64,000 nt of DNA from Bacteroidales bacterium (GCA_017633985.1 JAGBOF010000002.1:1-64000); one strand, 5' to 3'; positions 43,582-52,688 are shown, counted from the stretch's first letter. The notes: a model not told the origin generated them from the sequence alone. Numbers and translations: made by a program.

Positions 43582-45417
43582 TTATTTTCTTATGTAAGAT
43601 TTTCTGCGTATTAAAATAATACAACCGCCCAATATTGCAATAATCAATACAGGCACTATAAGATTGAATAGCTGCCATTGTGCTTTTGTGCGGTCTATTT
43701 TTGCCATATCAAGTTTACGGACGATAACTTCCCTTGAACGCAAAGGTATTAAGTCCTTATCTCCGCACAAATAATTGATACAATTTACCAAAAACTCTTT
43801 ATTGCCGAACATTTGGTTGGTATACATATCAAATCCAAGCGGTACGACCTGTCCGTTCTTGATTGAATTAATTATAATATCGCCGTCAGCCACTACGATC
43901 ATTGCCGTGGAGTCAGAAGTTTCGCGGTGTGCAATTATAGGGTTGTTTAACATTTCTTCAGGCAACCTGTTTTTGTATGCACTTGAGAACTGACCTTCCA
44001 TCAACAATGCCAATATTTTCGTTCCTTGGTTAAACAGTTTAGGGTCTTGCTTTTGTTTTAGCATCTGTAACGATACTTGAACGGGCGCATTGAGCAAACG
44101 TGTGTTAGAAGAAGACAACAAAAGCGGTGTTCTTACAATATTATTGTTACCTTCGACAGTATCAATGGTAGAAACAAACTCAAACTTAACAGGATTAATC
44201 TTATCTGATATAATACTCTTATTGTTCGGGCTTACGCTTGGGGAGAAATTCCAAGGATAATAACTCATTTGCGGCTGTCCGTTGCCGTATTGACCCGTTA
44301 CAATAGGCACTTTAACGCATTGCAAGTCCATAACCAAATCGTTATTCAACCTCGCACCGTACATAAACAACGATTCTTCGGCTCCCGTAAAGTTGCTTAC
44401 CGCCATGGTAGCCGCCCTGCTTTGCAGTGAATCCATACTTGCCGACAAAGGATCCATAAGCCACAGAACCTTTCCGCCGTGCATTATGTATTGATCAATT
44501 ATATATAAGTCTTTAGGTGCAAAAGGAAGTATAGGTTTAGCCACTATCAAACATTCGTACTTCTTACGGAATTTTATATTTGTGTTATCAACCGAATCAT
44601 ACACTCTTTCAACCAATGCATTTATCTGTCCTCCTATATTAATTGAGTCCACAAGATATTCATCACTCAAAGATTGTATTATATCAACGATATATGCGGC
44701 ATCAGGTTCTCCCTGTCCGAAAAGAAACGCCACCGAAGGTTTGATACCCTGTATTATGTTTCTTATAGATGAATACAAAGTATATTCTATATTCTGCATT
44801 GAAGACTTTATAACTTCGTCTTCGGTGAATCCTGTCTTTGTCGATATAAGTGATTTGACCTGTGAGCGACCTCCGTAGAATATTTCAATATAAGGGAATA
44901 TATATTGTTGTTGCAATTTGCCGTCCGTTTCGTTTTTAATCAACAATGGCGAAAAGCCTTTGGAAAATAATTTCTCATAAAATTCGGCTTTATCCTTCTC
45001 GGTCTTTAAATCATTTGGATTAACAAACTCATACTCTATATTGGAATTATAAGAACGGTATTCATTCAAAACATCACGCAATGCATTACGCAGTTCCTTA
45101 TATCCTGCAGGAATATCTCCGTCAAGATAGCAGCGTATCAAAACGGCATCGTCCAATTTTCTTAAATTTTTCTTCTCTCCTTTTAGTAATTGTTCGGACG
45201 AAGATGACAGCGAATAACGTTTTTCTTTTGTCAGATCGGCTTTAACAAAAAAATAATTGCCTGCCACATTCAACAAAATCAATACAGCCAATCCTATAAC
45301 CAACTGAATTATATGACTGCGCTTTACATCCGTCTTTGCACTGACAGGATTTATTATTCTGTATAAATAAACTTTTAATTTATTCTGTTTTTTTACAGGT
45401 TTGATATTATCTTCCAT
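43582..45417 (-). CDS. gldG: gliding motility ABC-type component GldG
   Basis: A 611-residue inner-membrane protein. N-terminal membrane segment (about 36-54), large extracytoplasmic GldG/ABC-type domain (RYSLSSSSEQLLKGEKKNLRK-like start, VAFLFGQGEPDAAY, LMDPLSASMDSLQSR, VADGDIIIN), and a C-terminal membrane segment (about 580-603). This plan identifies GldG. GldF-GldG with the ATPase GldA form an ABC-like system needed for gliding in some Flavobacteria; its task in Bacteroidales is unclear. It lies 12 bp after gldF. gldA is not in this window. Confidence 0.92.
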   Translation of the reverse strand: MEDNIKPVKKQNKLKVYLYRIINPVSAKTDVKRSHIIQLVIGLAVLILLNVAGNYFFVKADLTKEKRYSLSSSSEQLLKGEKKNLRKLDDAVLIRCYLDGDIPAGYKELRNALRDVLNEYRSYNSNIEYEFVNPNDLKTEKDKAEFYEKLFSKGFSPLLIKNETDGKLQQQYIFPYIEIFYGGRSQVKSLISTKTGFTEDEVIKSSMQNIEYTLYSSIRNIIQGIKPSVAFLFGQGEPDAAYIVDIIQSLSDEYLVDSINIGGQINALVERVYDSVDNTNIKFRKKYECLIVAKPILPFAPKDLYIIDQYIMHGGKVLWLMDPLSASMDSLQSRAATMAVSNFTGAEESLFMYGARLNNDLVMDLQCVKVPIVTGQYGNGQPQMSYYPWNFSPSVSPNNKSIISDKINPVKFEFVSTIDTVEGNNNIVRTPLLLSSSNTRLLNAPVQVSLQMLKQKQDPKLFNQGTKILALLMEGQFSSAYKNRLPEEMLNNPIIAHRETSDSTAMIVVADGDIIINSIKNGQVVPLGFDMYTNQMFGNKEFLVNCINYLCGDKDLIPLRSREVIVRKLDMAKIDRTKAQWQLFNLIVPVLIIAILGGCIILIRRKSYIRK

Positions 45418-45429
45418 TATCTTATTACT

Positions 45430-46170
45430 TTATTTTTTCCAATTACGGCTTTCCAAACTTATTTTTGTCAAAAGGATAAACAGTATTATTGCACTTAAGA
45501 AATAAATCACATCCCTTGAATCAACCACTCCGCGGCTTATGGAGTTATAATGATAAGCTATACCGAAGCTTTGTATTGTCAAATCATATTTACGCAAAAC
45601 CGGTATCATTGAAATAAATTCAAATCCGTTATAAACAATCAGACAAAGTAAGATTGAAAGTATAAAGGCTACGATTTGGTTATTGGTAAGTGACGAAGAG
45701 AATATGCCTATTGAGCAAAAAACTCCGCCCAAGAATATAAGCCCTATATAAGATCCCAGAATACCACCCGTATCCAGATTACCAACAGGAGAACCCAATT
45801 GATATACGCATATCATGTATATCATCGTAGGAAGCACGCTTAAGATAACAATTGTCAAGGCAGCGAAAAATTTACCCAAAATAATGCCCGTATCACTTAT
45901 AGGCTTTGTTAATAACAATTCAATCGTTCCGTTTTTTCTTTCTTCGGCAAACATTTTCATCGTAATTGCCGATATAAGGAACAGGAACAACCACGGAGAT
46001 ATGAAAAACAGCCCGTCCAAAGAAGCAATGGATGAATCAAACACATTGATACCCGTATTTCTTATAACCCAAAGGAATAAACCGTTAAGAATAAGAAAAA
46101 CAAATATGGTAATATAACCGATTAATGAAGTTAAAAAACTGCTTATCTCCTTTTTATATAATGTCCACAT
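45430..46170 (-). CDS. gldF: gliding motility ABC transporter permease GldF
   Basis: A 246-residue ABC-2 type permease with six membrane segments. It begins MWTLYKKEISSFLTSLIGYI and contains FAEERKNGTIELLLTKPISD, the classic GldF/ABC-2 motif. I chose ATG 46170: the -7 box TATATTTG (46195-46202, minus) would place the in-frame codon at 46197 upstream of the transcript. First gene of gldF-gldG-DUF4340. Confidence 0.93.
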   Translation of the reverse strand: MWTLYKKEISSFLTSLIGYITIFVFLILNGLFLWVIRNTGINVFDSSIASLDGLFFISPWLFLFLISAITMKMFAEERKNGTIELLLTKPISDTGIILGKFFAALTIVILSVLPTMIYMICVYQLGSPVGNLDTGGILGSYIGLIFLGGVFCSIGIFSSSLTNNQIVAFILSILLCLIVYNGFEFISMIPVLRKYDLTIQSFGIAYHYNSISRGVVDSRDVIYFLSAIILFILLTKISLESRNWKK

Positions 46171-46194
46171 GATTAATTCTGTATTTTCAAGTTG

Positions 46195-46202
46195 CAAATA
46201 TA
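46195..46202 (-). promoter_or_regulatory. -7 promoter element of the gldFG operon
   Basis: TATATTTG on the minus strand fits TAnnTTTG and decides the gldF start at 46170. Confidence 0.45.
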
Positions 46203-46274
46203 ATACTTATTTTTCAATAACGGAGCATCAATCGCCCAAAAGCCCTTTACATCAGACCGCGCAGTAAATATAAA

Positions 46275-46895
46275 CTACTTATCCGTCTTGTTTAAAGAAT
46301 CAATTTTCCATTGAATAAAATCAGGCAGATAATCCAACGGCAAATATCCCTCATCCTCAAAATTATCCGGCAAATTACCTACATCAAAGTATCCTGTCAA
46401 AGTTGTTGCGTTATATTCCCCTATCATTTTTTCACACAATAAATAGGCGCAAGACAGAACCTCATCGTTTTTTTGAAGATTCTTTCCTGCTATCATCAGA
46501 CCTATTTTATCTTTCTGCTCATCGCTTTCCATCGGAATGAAATACAAATCCTTTGAATTAAGACTTGTGTCTTCATATTCCGCACTTTGATTCTTTCCCT
46601 GCGGTTGTAAAAACGCCGTAACAGTCCAAAAATCCATTACAGGTGCACTTTGTACCAATTCTATAACATCCTGAAAAAATTCTTCATCACCGTTTGCCGT
46701 CAAAAGAATATCACGCCCGTTTGCCGTCAAATCGGAAAGAATAAAATCCACTCCTTGTGAAAAATCCTTCAGATAACCGTCCAACAATAACAATAATTCT
46801 TCCGCTTTATCTTCACTTAAGGAATCTATATCCATTAACCGATCCTTTATTGTGATGAATTTATCCCAAAATAACGACGCTTTGTTGTCTGCCAT
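46275..46895 (-). CDS. cytoplasmic protein of unknown function (DUF695-like pattern)
   Basis: A 206-residue acidic protein without signal peptide or membrane segment. The N-terminal SLFWDKFITIKDRL, the middle ILLTANGDEEFFQDVIELVQ, SAPVMDFWTVTAFLQP and the end LPLDYLPDFIQWKID recall an uncharacterised Bacteroidetes family (FW.WF start, ENA-type middle), some of whose members sit next to polymorphic toxins as possible immunity proteins. No toxin gene lies nearby. It ends 3 bp upstream of... the murB stop lies on its 5' side, so it follows murB on the same transcript. Confidence 0.7.
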   Translation of the reverse strand: MADNKASLFWDKFITIKDRLMDIDSLSEDKAEELLLLLDGYLKDFSQGVDFILSDLTANGRDILLTANGDEEFFQDVIELVQSAPVMDFWTVTAFLQPQGKNQSAEYEDTSLNSKDLYFIPMESDEQKDKIGLMIAGKNLQKNDEVLSCAYLLCEKMIGEYNATTLTGYFDVGNLPDNFEDEGYLPLDYLPDFIQWKIDSLNKTDK

Positions 46896-46897
46896 AA

Positions 46898-47944
46898 CTA
46901 TTCTATAATTTTAGGTTCCGCTTCCAATTCTATATTAAAGGTATCAAATACTGCCTTTTTAACATCTTCCGCATAAGAAAGGACTTCCTGATATGTTGCC
47001 CCGCCGTAATTGACCAATACGAGGGCTTGTTTTTCATACATACCTACATTTCCTTTGCGTTTACCCTTAAATCCGCATTTTTCGATCAACCATCCTGCAC
47101 TTATCTTTACGCCTTTATCATCGTCAAATGCTGAAATATCAGGATACTTCTTCTTCAATTCCTCATAACGTTCCTTGCTGACAAGGGGATTCTTGAAAAA
47201 CGAGCCCGCATTACCCAATACATTAACGTCAGGCAATTTGGAATTTCTTATTTCCGTTACCGCCTTGGCTACGTTCAGCGGTGTAATCTGATAATCGGGC
47301 ACATCTCTGAATTTAGCCGCCAATGCCGCATAAGAATCGTTTAAAATAAAATGTTTATTCAATCTGAAAGTAACAGAAGTTATCATCTCAAAAGGATGCT
47401 TGGTTTTAAAAACCGAACTTCTGTACGCAAACCTGCATTTTTCCGCAGTGTAAACCTTGTATTTTCCCGTTTTGACGTTATATGTCTTCAGTTTGTATAT
47501 CCAATCTCCTACCTGCTCGCCGTAAGCACCTATATTCTGAACGGGAGCCGCCCCTACAGTTCCGTAAATACCTGCTAAATTTTCCAGACCCGACCAACCG
47601 TTCTGACAACATTTGATTACAAAATCGCGCCACTTCTCCCCTGCCGAACAATTCACGAATACTTCGTCTTTATTCTGCCGTTCAATGTAAAAACCTTTCA
47701 ATGCAGGGCACACAACCAAAGCATTAATGTCTTGGTTTGCCAAAACAATATTACTTCCTTCACCTATAACCAACAATTTTATCTGCTTGTCTTCCTTATA
47801 CAGTTGTCTGTAAAACTTATGCACCATCTTAAGTTCACCGAACTTGTGTATTTTATAAAAATTCTTTGCAACGGCATTCAAATGCAAAGTATTTTTATCT
47901 TCCAAAGGCACATCATGTCTTAAAACCGTCGAAATCTTACCCAT
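46898..47944 (-). CDS. murB: UDP-N-acetylenolpyruvoylglucosamine reductase
   Basis: A 348-residue flavoenzyme that reduces UDP-GlcNAc-enolpyruvate to UDP-MurNAc using NADPH. FAD-binding part: NTLHLNAVAKNF, GEGSNIVLA, GLENLAGIYGTVGAAPVQNIGAYG. Catalytic region: CRFAYRSSVFK, NAGSFFKNP, SAGWLIEKCGFKG. The YRSSVFK insert marks type I MurB, of E. coli length. I chose ATG 47944, since the -7 box TATCTTTG (47965-47972, minus) puts the ATG-like start at 47995 outside the transcript. It is followed 2 bp later by the gene at 46275. Confidence 0.96.
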   Translation of the reverse strand: MGKISTVLRHDVPLEDKNTLHLNAVAKNFYKIHKFGELKMVHKFYRQLYKEDKQIKLLVIGEGSNIVLANQDINALVVCPALKGFYIERQNKDEVFVNCSAGEKWRDFVIKCCQNGWSGLENLAGIYGTVGAAPVQNIGAYGEQVGDWIYKLKTYNVKTGKYKVYTAEKCRFAYRSSVFKTKHPFEMITSVTFRLNKHFILNDSYAALAAKFRDVPDYQITPLNVAKAVTEIRNSKLPDVNVLGNAGSFFKNPLVSKERYEELKKKYPDISAFDDDKGVKISAGWLIEKCGFKGKRKGNVGMYEKQALVLVNYGGATYQEVLSYAEDVKKAVFDTFNIELEAEPKIIE

Positions 47945-48022
47945 AAACACTGAAAAATTTTTTGCAAAGATACACAATATTTGTCTTTCATGCAAAATAC
48001 ACGGAATATTCCGCCTTTACAC

Positions 48023-48964
48023 TCAAAGTTTTATATCTTTTATGTCCACCAAATTGTTTACTATCGCATATATTGTCAGTCCCGACGGGGAATGGATGTC
48101 CAATTTCTTGGCTATATTGCGTCTGTGAGTTGTTACCGTATTAACGGAAATAAACAATTTGTCTGCCGTTTCTTTATTTGTCAAGCCTTTGACAACGCAT
48201 TTGATAATCTCCTTTTCCCTTTCAGTCAATTCTTCCGGATTACTCTCTACAGAATCTTCTTCCTCATCGGTCTGCATACTGGAATTGAGATTTTCCAAAC
48301 GTTTTACTTCTGGTAAAAACAAATAATTCTCAATCTGATCGTGTATATATAAGTCATATTCGCATATAAACAGATGCTGAAGTATGTTATATATCATATC
48401 ATTGCCCGAAGAGGACTGATAATACTTTATTATTATGTTTTTAAGCTCGGAAAGTTTCTGTTCTATAGGGCTGCGGTGCATTCCCGACATTTCTATTGAC
48501 ACTTTACGTTTCTTGCCACCTGCAATAAGTCCGTCAACGTATGAAAAAACGTCTTTTTCCTCCGTCTCCATATGTTTTTTCAACTCGCTGCAATACTCAT
48601 CAAAGAATTTAATAATCAAAAACGTCACGTCATTGCTTTCCGACGACCCCAATGCGTCAATCAAATGCCGCCTTATATGAGGCAAAAAGAAATTCAGCAT
48701 ATAAGTATGGGTTCTCAACAGATAGGAACACAGGGTTTTTAAATCTATACCGCCTTCTTTTACCGAAGATATGCCGCCTGTTTTGGTAAAATTGACTATT
48801 GCCAAAAAGGTTTGGGTATCTATTGAATTTTCATTACATATTTGTTCTATCGTCTTCTCTCCCACTCCGAGCGGAACGTCAAACCGTGAAACTACTTGCA
48901 GCAATCTTTCGCTGTCGGCAAGCAATTCGTACATTTTATCGTCTTTAGAATATTTTTCTTTCAT
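48023..48964 (-). CDS. di-iron (RIC/hemerythrin-like) domain fused to LuxR-type DNA-binding domain
   Basis: A 313-residue predicted regulator. The N-terminal 225 residues resemble the RIC proteins YtfE/ScdA: FDVPLGVGEKTIEQIC near the start, then H86, H131, E135, H163, H208 and E212. This spacing agrees with the YtfE di-iron ligands as I remember them (H84, H129, E133, H160, H204, E208). The C-terminal domain (about 240-313) is a LuxR helix-turn-helix: LTEREKEIIKCVVKGLTNKE, then ISVNTVTTHRRNIAKKL. There is no receiver domain. I infer a direct sensor of O2, NO or iron state. It is divergent from feoAB, 143 bp apart. ATG 48964 was preferred over TTG 48967. Confidence 0.88.
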   Translation of the reverse strand: MKEKYSKDDKMYELLADSERLLQVVSRFDVPLGVGEKTIEQICNENSIDTQTFLAIVNFTKTGGISSVKEGGIDLKTLCSYLLRTHTYMLNFFLPHIRRHLIDALGSSESNDVTFLIIKFFDEYCSELKKHMETEEKDVFSYVDGLIAGGKKRKVSIEMSGMHRSPIEQKLSELKNIIIKYYQSSSGNDMIYNILQHLFICEYDLYIHDQIENYLFLPEVKRLENLNSSMQTDEEEDSVESNPEELTEREKEIIKCVVKGLTNKETADKLFISVNTVTTHRRNIAKKLDIHSPSGLTIYAIVNNLVDIKDIKL

Positions 48965-49030
48965 CAAAACAATCCCTTTTAGTAATCATTTAACGTAAAA
49001 ACATGCCGTTTATTCTGTAATTAATGAAAA

Positions 49031-49050
49031 AATACTCACAAAAGAGTATT
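49031..49050. promoter_or_regulatory. putative operator dyad at the feoAB promoter
   Basis: AATACTC-acaaaa-GAGTATT, a perfect 7-6-7 inverted repeat. Its right arm overlaps the -33 TTG of feoAB. The position suits a repressor or activator site, most simply for the adjacent LuxR-type regulator. It does not look like a Fur box. Confidence 0.55.
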
Positions 49051-49079
49051 GCCTGCACCGCTGAAATGAAGTAATTTTG
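49049..49079 (+). promoter_or_regulatory. promoter of feoAB
   Basis: TTG (49049-49051), 20 bases, TAATTTTG (49072-49079), 27 bp before the ATG at 49107. Matches the Bacteroidetes consensus. A/G-rich AAAAAAGGATAACA precedes the start codon. Confidence 0.65.
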
Positions 49080-49106
49080 CAAACGCTTTAATAAAAAAGG
49101 ATAACA

Positions 49107-51497
49107 ATGTTGCTTTCGGAATTAAAAACAGGTGAAAAAGCCGTCATAGTCAAAGTTTCGGGACACGGAGCTTTCAGAAAACGCATCTTGGAAATGGGAT
49201 TCGTTTCGGGCAATACCGTAGAAGTGATTTTGAATGCACCGTTGAACGATCCTATCAAATATAAAATCCTTAATTTTGAGGTGTCTTTGCGCCGTAAAGA
49301 CGCTTCTAACGTAGAAGTTGTATCTTTTGAAGAAGCTAAAGCGGCAACCGAAAGCGGACAACCGCCACTCAAAGGCATCAAAGACGAGACTTCTTTACGC
49401 GTACAGACAATTGCACAAAAAAAAGCAAAGACCGTAAACGTTGCCTTGGTAGGTAATCCCAATTGCGGGAAGACTTCCATTTTTAACGTGGCTGCCCATG
49501 CCCATGAACATGTGGGTAATTACAGCGGAGTTACGGTTGACGAAAAAATAGGCACATTTGAGTATAAGGGCTACACGTTTAACCTTGTTGATTTGCCCGG
49601 AACGTATTCTTTGAGTGCATATTCTCCCGAAGAACTGTATGTCCGCAAACATATTTCGCAGAAAAAACCCGATATTATATTAAATGTCGTGGATGCGTCC
49701 AATCTTGAGCGTAACCTTTATCTGACTACGCAGATTATTGACATGGATTTGCGGGTCGTAATGGCACTTAATATGTTTGACGAGTTCAAAAAAAGCGGCG
49801 ATAAGTTGGATTATGACCAAATGGGGCGGCTTTTGGGTATTCCTGTCATACCTACTACGGGCAGAACTGGTGAAGGCATCAATGAATTGTTTGATAAAAT
49901 CATAGATGTGTATGAAGACAGGGACAAACTGTCGCATCACATTCATGTCAATCACGGCGAGCAAATCGAAAAGTGTATTAAACAAGTCCGTACCGCACTT
50001 TATCAACATGGTTTCTCTGATGAAATGTCTACAAGGTTTCTTGCCATCAAGCTTTTGGAGAATGACGCCGATATGGAGGCATTCGTAAGAAGCAATGACC
50101 CTGATAAAGACGTTTTGGCGTTAAGGGATTCGGTTGAAAAGGAATTTGAAAAAAACTATAAGACTGATACCGAAACAGCTATCACTGATGCCAAATACGG
50201 ATTCATACGCGGAGCGCTCAAAGAAGTGTACCGCAAAAACGAAAAGCAGAATATAAACAAGATTACCGAACAAATAGATGCTTTTGTAACTAATAAATAT
50301 TTAGGTTTTCCCGTTTTCATACTTTTCATGTTCATAACATTCTTCTGTACATTCTTTATAGGACAGTTCCCTATGGACTGGATAGATGAATTGTTCGGAT
50401 GGTTGGGAGATACCGTATCTTCACTGATGCCTGACGGTGCTTTGAAGGACCTGATTACCGACGGAGTTATTTCAGGCGTAGGAAGCGTGATTGTCTTTCT
50501 GCCTAATATTTTAATATTGTATCTGTTTATTTCCTTTATGGAGGATTCGGGCTACATGTCACGCGCAGCCTTTATAATGGACAGGCTTATGCACCGAATG
50601 GGACTGCACGGCAAAAGCTTCATTCCTATGATTATGGGATTCGGATGCAATGTTCCTGCGATAATGGCAACCCGCAGCATAGAGGACCGCAAATCCAGAC
50701 TGATAACCGTGCTTGTTCTGCCGCTTATGTCATGCTCGGCGCGGATACCCGTATATCTTATTCTGATAGGAGCGTTCTTTCCTTCACACGCTGCACTTGT
50801 GCTTTTGTTCTTATACCTTTTGGGACTGACGCTTGCGGTTATTATGGCAAAAATATTCAGCAAATTTGTTGTCAAAGGCGAGAGTACGCCGTTTGTTATG
50901 GAACTTCCGCCTTACAGGATGCCGACAGCCAAAGCCGTTATACGGCATACATGGGAAAAAGGCAAAGAATATTTAAAGAAGATGGGAACTATCATCCTGT
51001 TTGCATCGATTTTGGTTTGGGCATTGGGTTATTATCCGAACCACAACACATATAACAATCCTAAAGAGCAGATGGAAAACTCTTATTTGGGTAAAATAGG
51101 CAAAACAATAGAGCCTGTAATGACTCCTTGCGGTTTTGACTGGAAACAAAGCGTCTCATTATTAAGCGGAGCGTTCGCAAAAGAGATTGTAGCCTCCACA
51201 ATGGGAGTTTTATATTCCTCTGCCGATGATACGAACTACCAAACGCCGCTGACGGACACTGATGACAACGACACCGAACTGCGTATCTCGCGTATAATTC
51301 ATAACAATATGACACCGCTTTCCGCATTCGCCATGTTGGTATTCATACTTTTGTATATGCCTTGCTTATCTGCGGTTACTGCCATCAAGAGTGAGACGGG
51401 CAAATGGCGGTGGGCATTGTTTGTTGTCGTTTATACTATTGCTTTGGCATGGATTTGTTCCGCCGTTATATATCAAACTGGCAGTTTGTTGTTGTGA
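49107..51497 (+). CDS. feoB: ferrous iron transporter, FeoA-FeoB fusion
   Basis: A 796-residue inner-membrane Fe(II) importer. Residues 1-75 are a FeoA SH3-like domain (LLSELKTGEKAVIVKV, FRKRILEMGFVSGNTVEV). Then the FeoB G domain: G1 GNPNCGKTS (about 117-125), G3 DLPGTYSLSAYSPEE, G4 NMFDE. The membrane part has two gate motifs: GFGCNVPAIMATRSIEDRKS and LPLMSCSARIPVYLI. The final helices end in YQTGSLLL. FeoA-FeoB fusions are usual in Bacteroidales. Control probably comes from the divergent di-iron regulator through the dyad at 49031. Confidence 0.97.
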   Translation: MLLSELKTGEKAVIVKVSGHGAFRKRILEMGFVSGNTVEVILNAPLNDPIKYKILNFEVSLRRKDASNVEVVSFEEAKAATESGQPPLKGIKDETSLRVQTIAQKKAKTVNVALVGNPNCGKTSIFNVAAHAHEHVGNYSGVTVDEKIGTFEYKGYTFNLVDLPGTYSLSAYSPEELYVRKHISQKKPDIILNVVDASNLERNLYLTTQIIDMDLRVVMALNMFDEFKKSGDKLDYDQMGRLLGIPVIPTTGRTGEGINELFDKIIDVYEDRDKLSHHIHVNHGEQIEKCIKQVRTALYQHGFSDEMSTRFLAIKLLENDADMEAFVRSNDPDKDVLALRDSVEKEFEKNYKTDTETAITDAKYGFIRGALKEVYRKNEKQNINKITEQIDAFVTNKYLGFPVFILFMFITFFCTFFIGQFPMDWIDELFGWLGDTVSSLMPDGALKDLITDGVISGVGSVIVFLPNILILYLFISFMEDSGYMSRAAFIMDRLMHRMGLHGKSFIPMIMGFGCNVPAIMATRSIEDRKSRLITVLVLPLMSCSARIPVYLILIGAFFPSHAALVLLFLYLLGLTLAVIMAKIFSKFVVKGESTPFVMELPPYRMPTAKAVIRHTWEKGKEYLKKMGTIILFASILVWALGYYPNHNTYNNPKEQMENSYLGKIGKTIEPVMTPCGFDWKQSVSLLSGAFAKEIVASTMGVLYSSADDTNYQTPLTDTDDNDTELRISRIIHNNMTPLSAFAMLVFILLYMPCLSAVTAIKSETGKWRWALFVVVYTIALAWICSAVIYQTGSLLL

Positions 51498-51514
51498 GAT
51501 TTAAATATAAAGAC

Positions 51515-51667
51515 ATGATACAGACATTGATTGTAATATTAATTGTAACGGCAGTTGCTTTGATTTCGGCAAGAAAGATTTTGCGGATAATAAAAGGCAA
51601 AGAACGCTCATGCAACTGCACAAACAAAGATTGCAAATGTTGTAAAAAAGAAAATAACGCCATATAA
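51515..51667 (+). CDS. FeoB-associated Cys-rich membrane protein
   Basis: A 50-residue protein: one membrane segment (MIQTLIVILIVTAVALISAR), then a basic stretch and a cluster of cysteines (CNCTNKDCKCCKK) at the C-terminus. This is the usual small partner found after feoB in Bacteroidetes and Firmicutes, thought to assist FeoB or bind iron. I chose ATG 51515, 17 bp after the feoB stop, since it begins the membrane segment. The frame is open further upstream, but only inside feoB. A terminator follows. Confidence 0.85.
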   Translation: MIQTLIVILIVTAVALISARKILRIIKGKERSCNCTNKDCKCCKKENNAI

Positions 51668-51695
51668 GCTATTATAATTGTTCCTTAAATACGTG

Positions 51696-51732
51696 AAAGC
51701 AGGCTTGTTGCGACAACAATCACCTGCTTTTT
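51696..51732 (+). terminator. terminator of the feo operon
   Basis: AAAGCAGG and CCTGCTTT pair, with an inner TTGTTG/CAACAA stem, and a T run follows. It lies 28 bp past the last feo gene. Confidence 0.85.
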
Positions 51733-51784
51733 TATTTTCTTTTCACTTTATACCACCTCACTATCATATTCAGCTATTATAACA

Positions 51785-52078
51785 CTCTATTTTATTATTG
51801 TAACCCTATATCTCACCATCAAATCTCCACACTTCACTAATACAACCCTACACCCCACTATTGAATCTCCACATTTCGTTGTTACACCTCTATATCTCGC
51901 CGTCGTAGAACTATATTTCGCTGTTACAACACTATATTTGGGCACCTCATCTCTATATCTCGTTGTCGAATCTCTATATTTCGCTATCGTAACACCATAT
52001 TTTACTATTGCTACCCTACATTTCGCTATTGCAATACTGCACCCCACGGTTTCGACCCTGCATCTATGGGTAATGTGC
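51785..52078. repeat. array of fourteen diverged 21-bp units, no indels
   Basis: Fourteen units start at 51785 and every 21 bp after, most reading C(T/C)A(T/C)ATyTCGCTrTyGyAAC and the like (for example CTATATTTCGCTGTTACAAC at 51911 and CTATATTTCGCTATCGTAAC at 51974). Single-base divergence is high, but the period never slips. The sequence is unrelated to family A. A minus-strand GTG frame (51787-52047) spells heptapeptides such as IAKYRDS; I do not call it a gene. Confidence 0.92.
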
Positions 52079-52153
52079 TTATATTTTGTGGCACTTATTT
52101 AGGTTCTTTTTACTGCCTTGATGCTGTTTCTTGGCGCTTTAAGGCAAGTTGCT

Positions 52154-52262
52154 GCCGCCCCGTGCGGTATTATTTTCAAAAAAACTGTTTTTTTGACTCT
52201 AAAAAAGGGGTTTTTTAGGGTAAAAAAAGTGTTTTTTTAAAATTTTTATGCAACGGGGCGGC
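52154..52262. repeat. family B element, copy 3
   Basis: Left arm GCCGCCCCGTGCGGTATTAT and right arm ATGCAACGGGGCGGC are imperfect inverses. The core A7-CTG-T7, GACTC, then TAAAAAAGGGGTTTTTT and A7-GTG-T7 keeps the alternating tracts. This copy has the most decayed arms. It lies between the 21-bp array and the T9SS gene pair. Confidence 0.88.
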
Positions 52263-52390
52263 AACCGCATGCCTTGAGGCAGGAGTTTCTTACGATTAGG
52301 CAGGATTTTTATGTGGTAATGGCGGATTGAAATGCGGGTTCTGTGGCGGGAGTTGTTGTCAAAAGAGATTTTAGTGTTAAAAAAGAAAAT

Positions 52391-52428
52391 TCGGAGCGGG
52401 CATGTATTAAAAAATTCCGCTCCGAATA
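52391..52428 (-). terminator. terminator of the LRR/small-protein operon
   Basis: ATTCGGAGCGG and CCGCTCCGAAT form an 11-bp stem with a loop of about 16 bases, followed by T-rich sequence on the minus strand. It lies 30 bp past the stop codon at 52458. Confidence 0.75.
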
Positions 52429-52457
52429 AAGCAATATTGCTTTCTTGCTTCGGTTAT

Positions 52458-52688
52458 TTACTTGTCGTTTTCTTCCTTATTGTTTTTATACAATTTATAA
52501 CCTAATGTTGCTCCGCCGAGACTCAACATCAACAACGTAGCTGTGCCTATCGGGTCGCTTGCGTACGTATTGTCCGTCTCATAATACGGTGAATGTTTCG
52601 GACCTTGCGGCGTCGCATTAGCCTTTTGCACTGCCGCCATAGTCAATAATGCTATCAATCCTGTTTTTATTATGTTTGTTTTCTTCAT
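52458..52688 (-). CDS. small exported protein with C-terminal membrane segment
   Basis: A 76-residue protein: signal-peptide-like start (MKKTNIIKTGLIALLTMAAV, cut near KANA), a short hydrophilic stretch, then DPIGTATLLMLSLGGATLGY, a hydrophobic segment, and a charged tail KLYKNNKEENDK. This resembles the small Bacteroidetes proteins with a PIxG plus membrane segment plus basic tail (PID-CTERM-like), but it lacks the Asp of a full PID motif. It follows the large T9SS leucine-rich-repeat gene by 15 bp and is certainly co-transcribed. Function unknown. Confidence 0.75.
   Translation of the reverse strand: MKKTNIIKTGLIALLTMAAVQKANATPQGPKHSPYYETDNTYASDPIGTATLLMLSLGGATLGYKLYKNNKEENDK

Noticed and set aside
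51787..52047. Minus-strand 86-codon frame of K/Y/R heptads
   Set aside because: GTG start without ribosome binding site, translation of a 21-bp array, no similarity to a known protein. Kept as a finding about the DNA, not as a gene.
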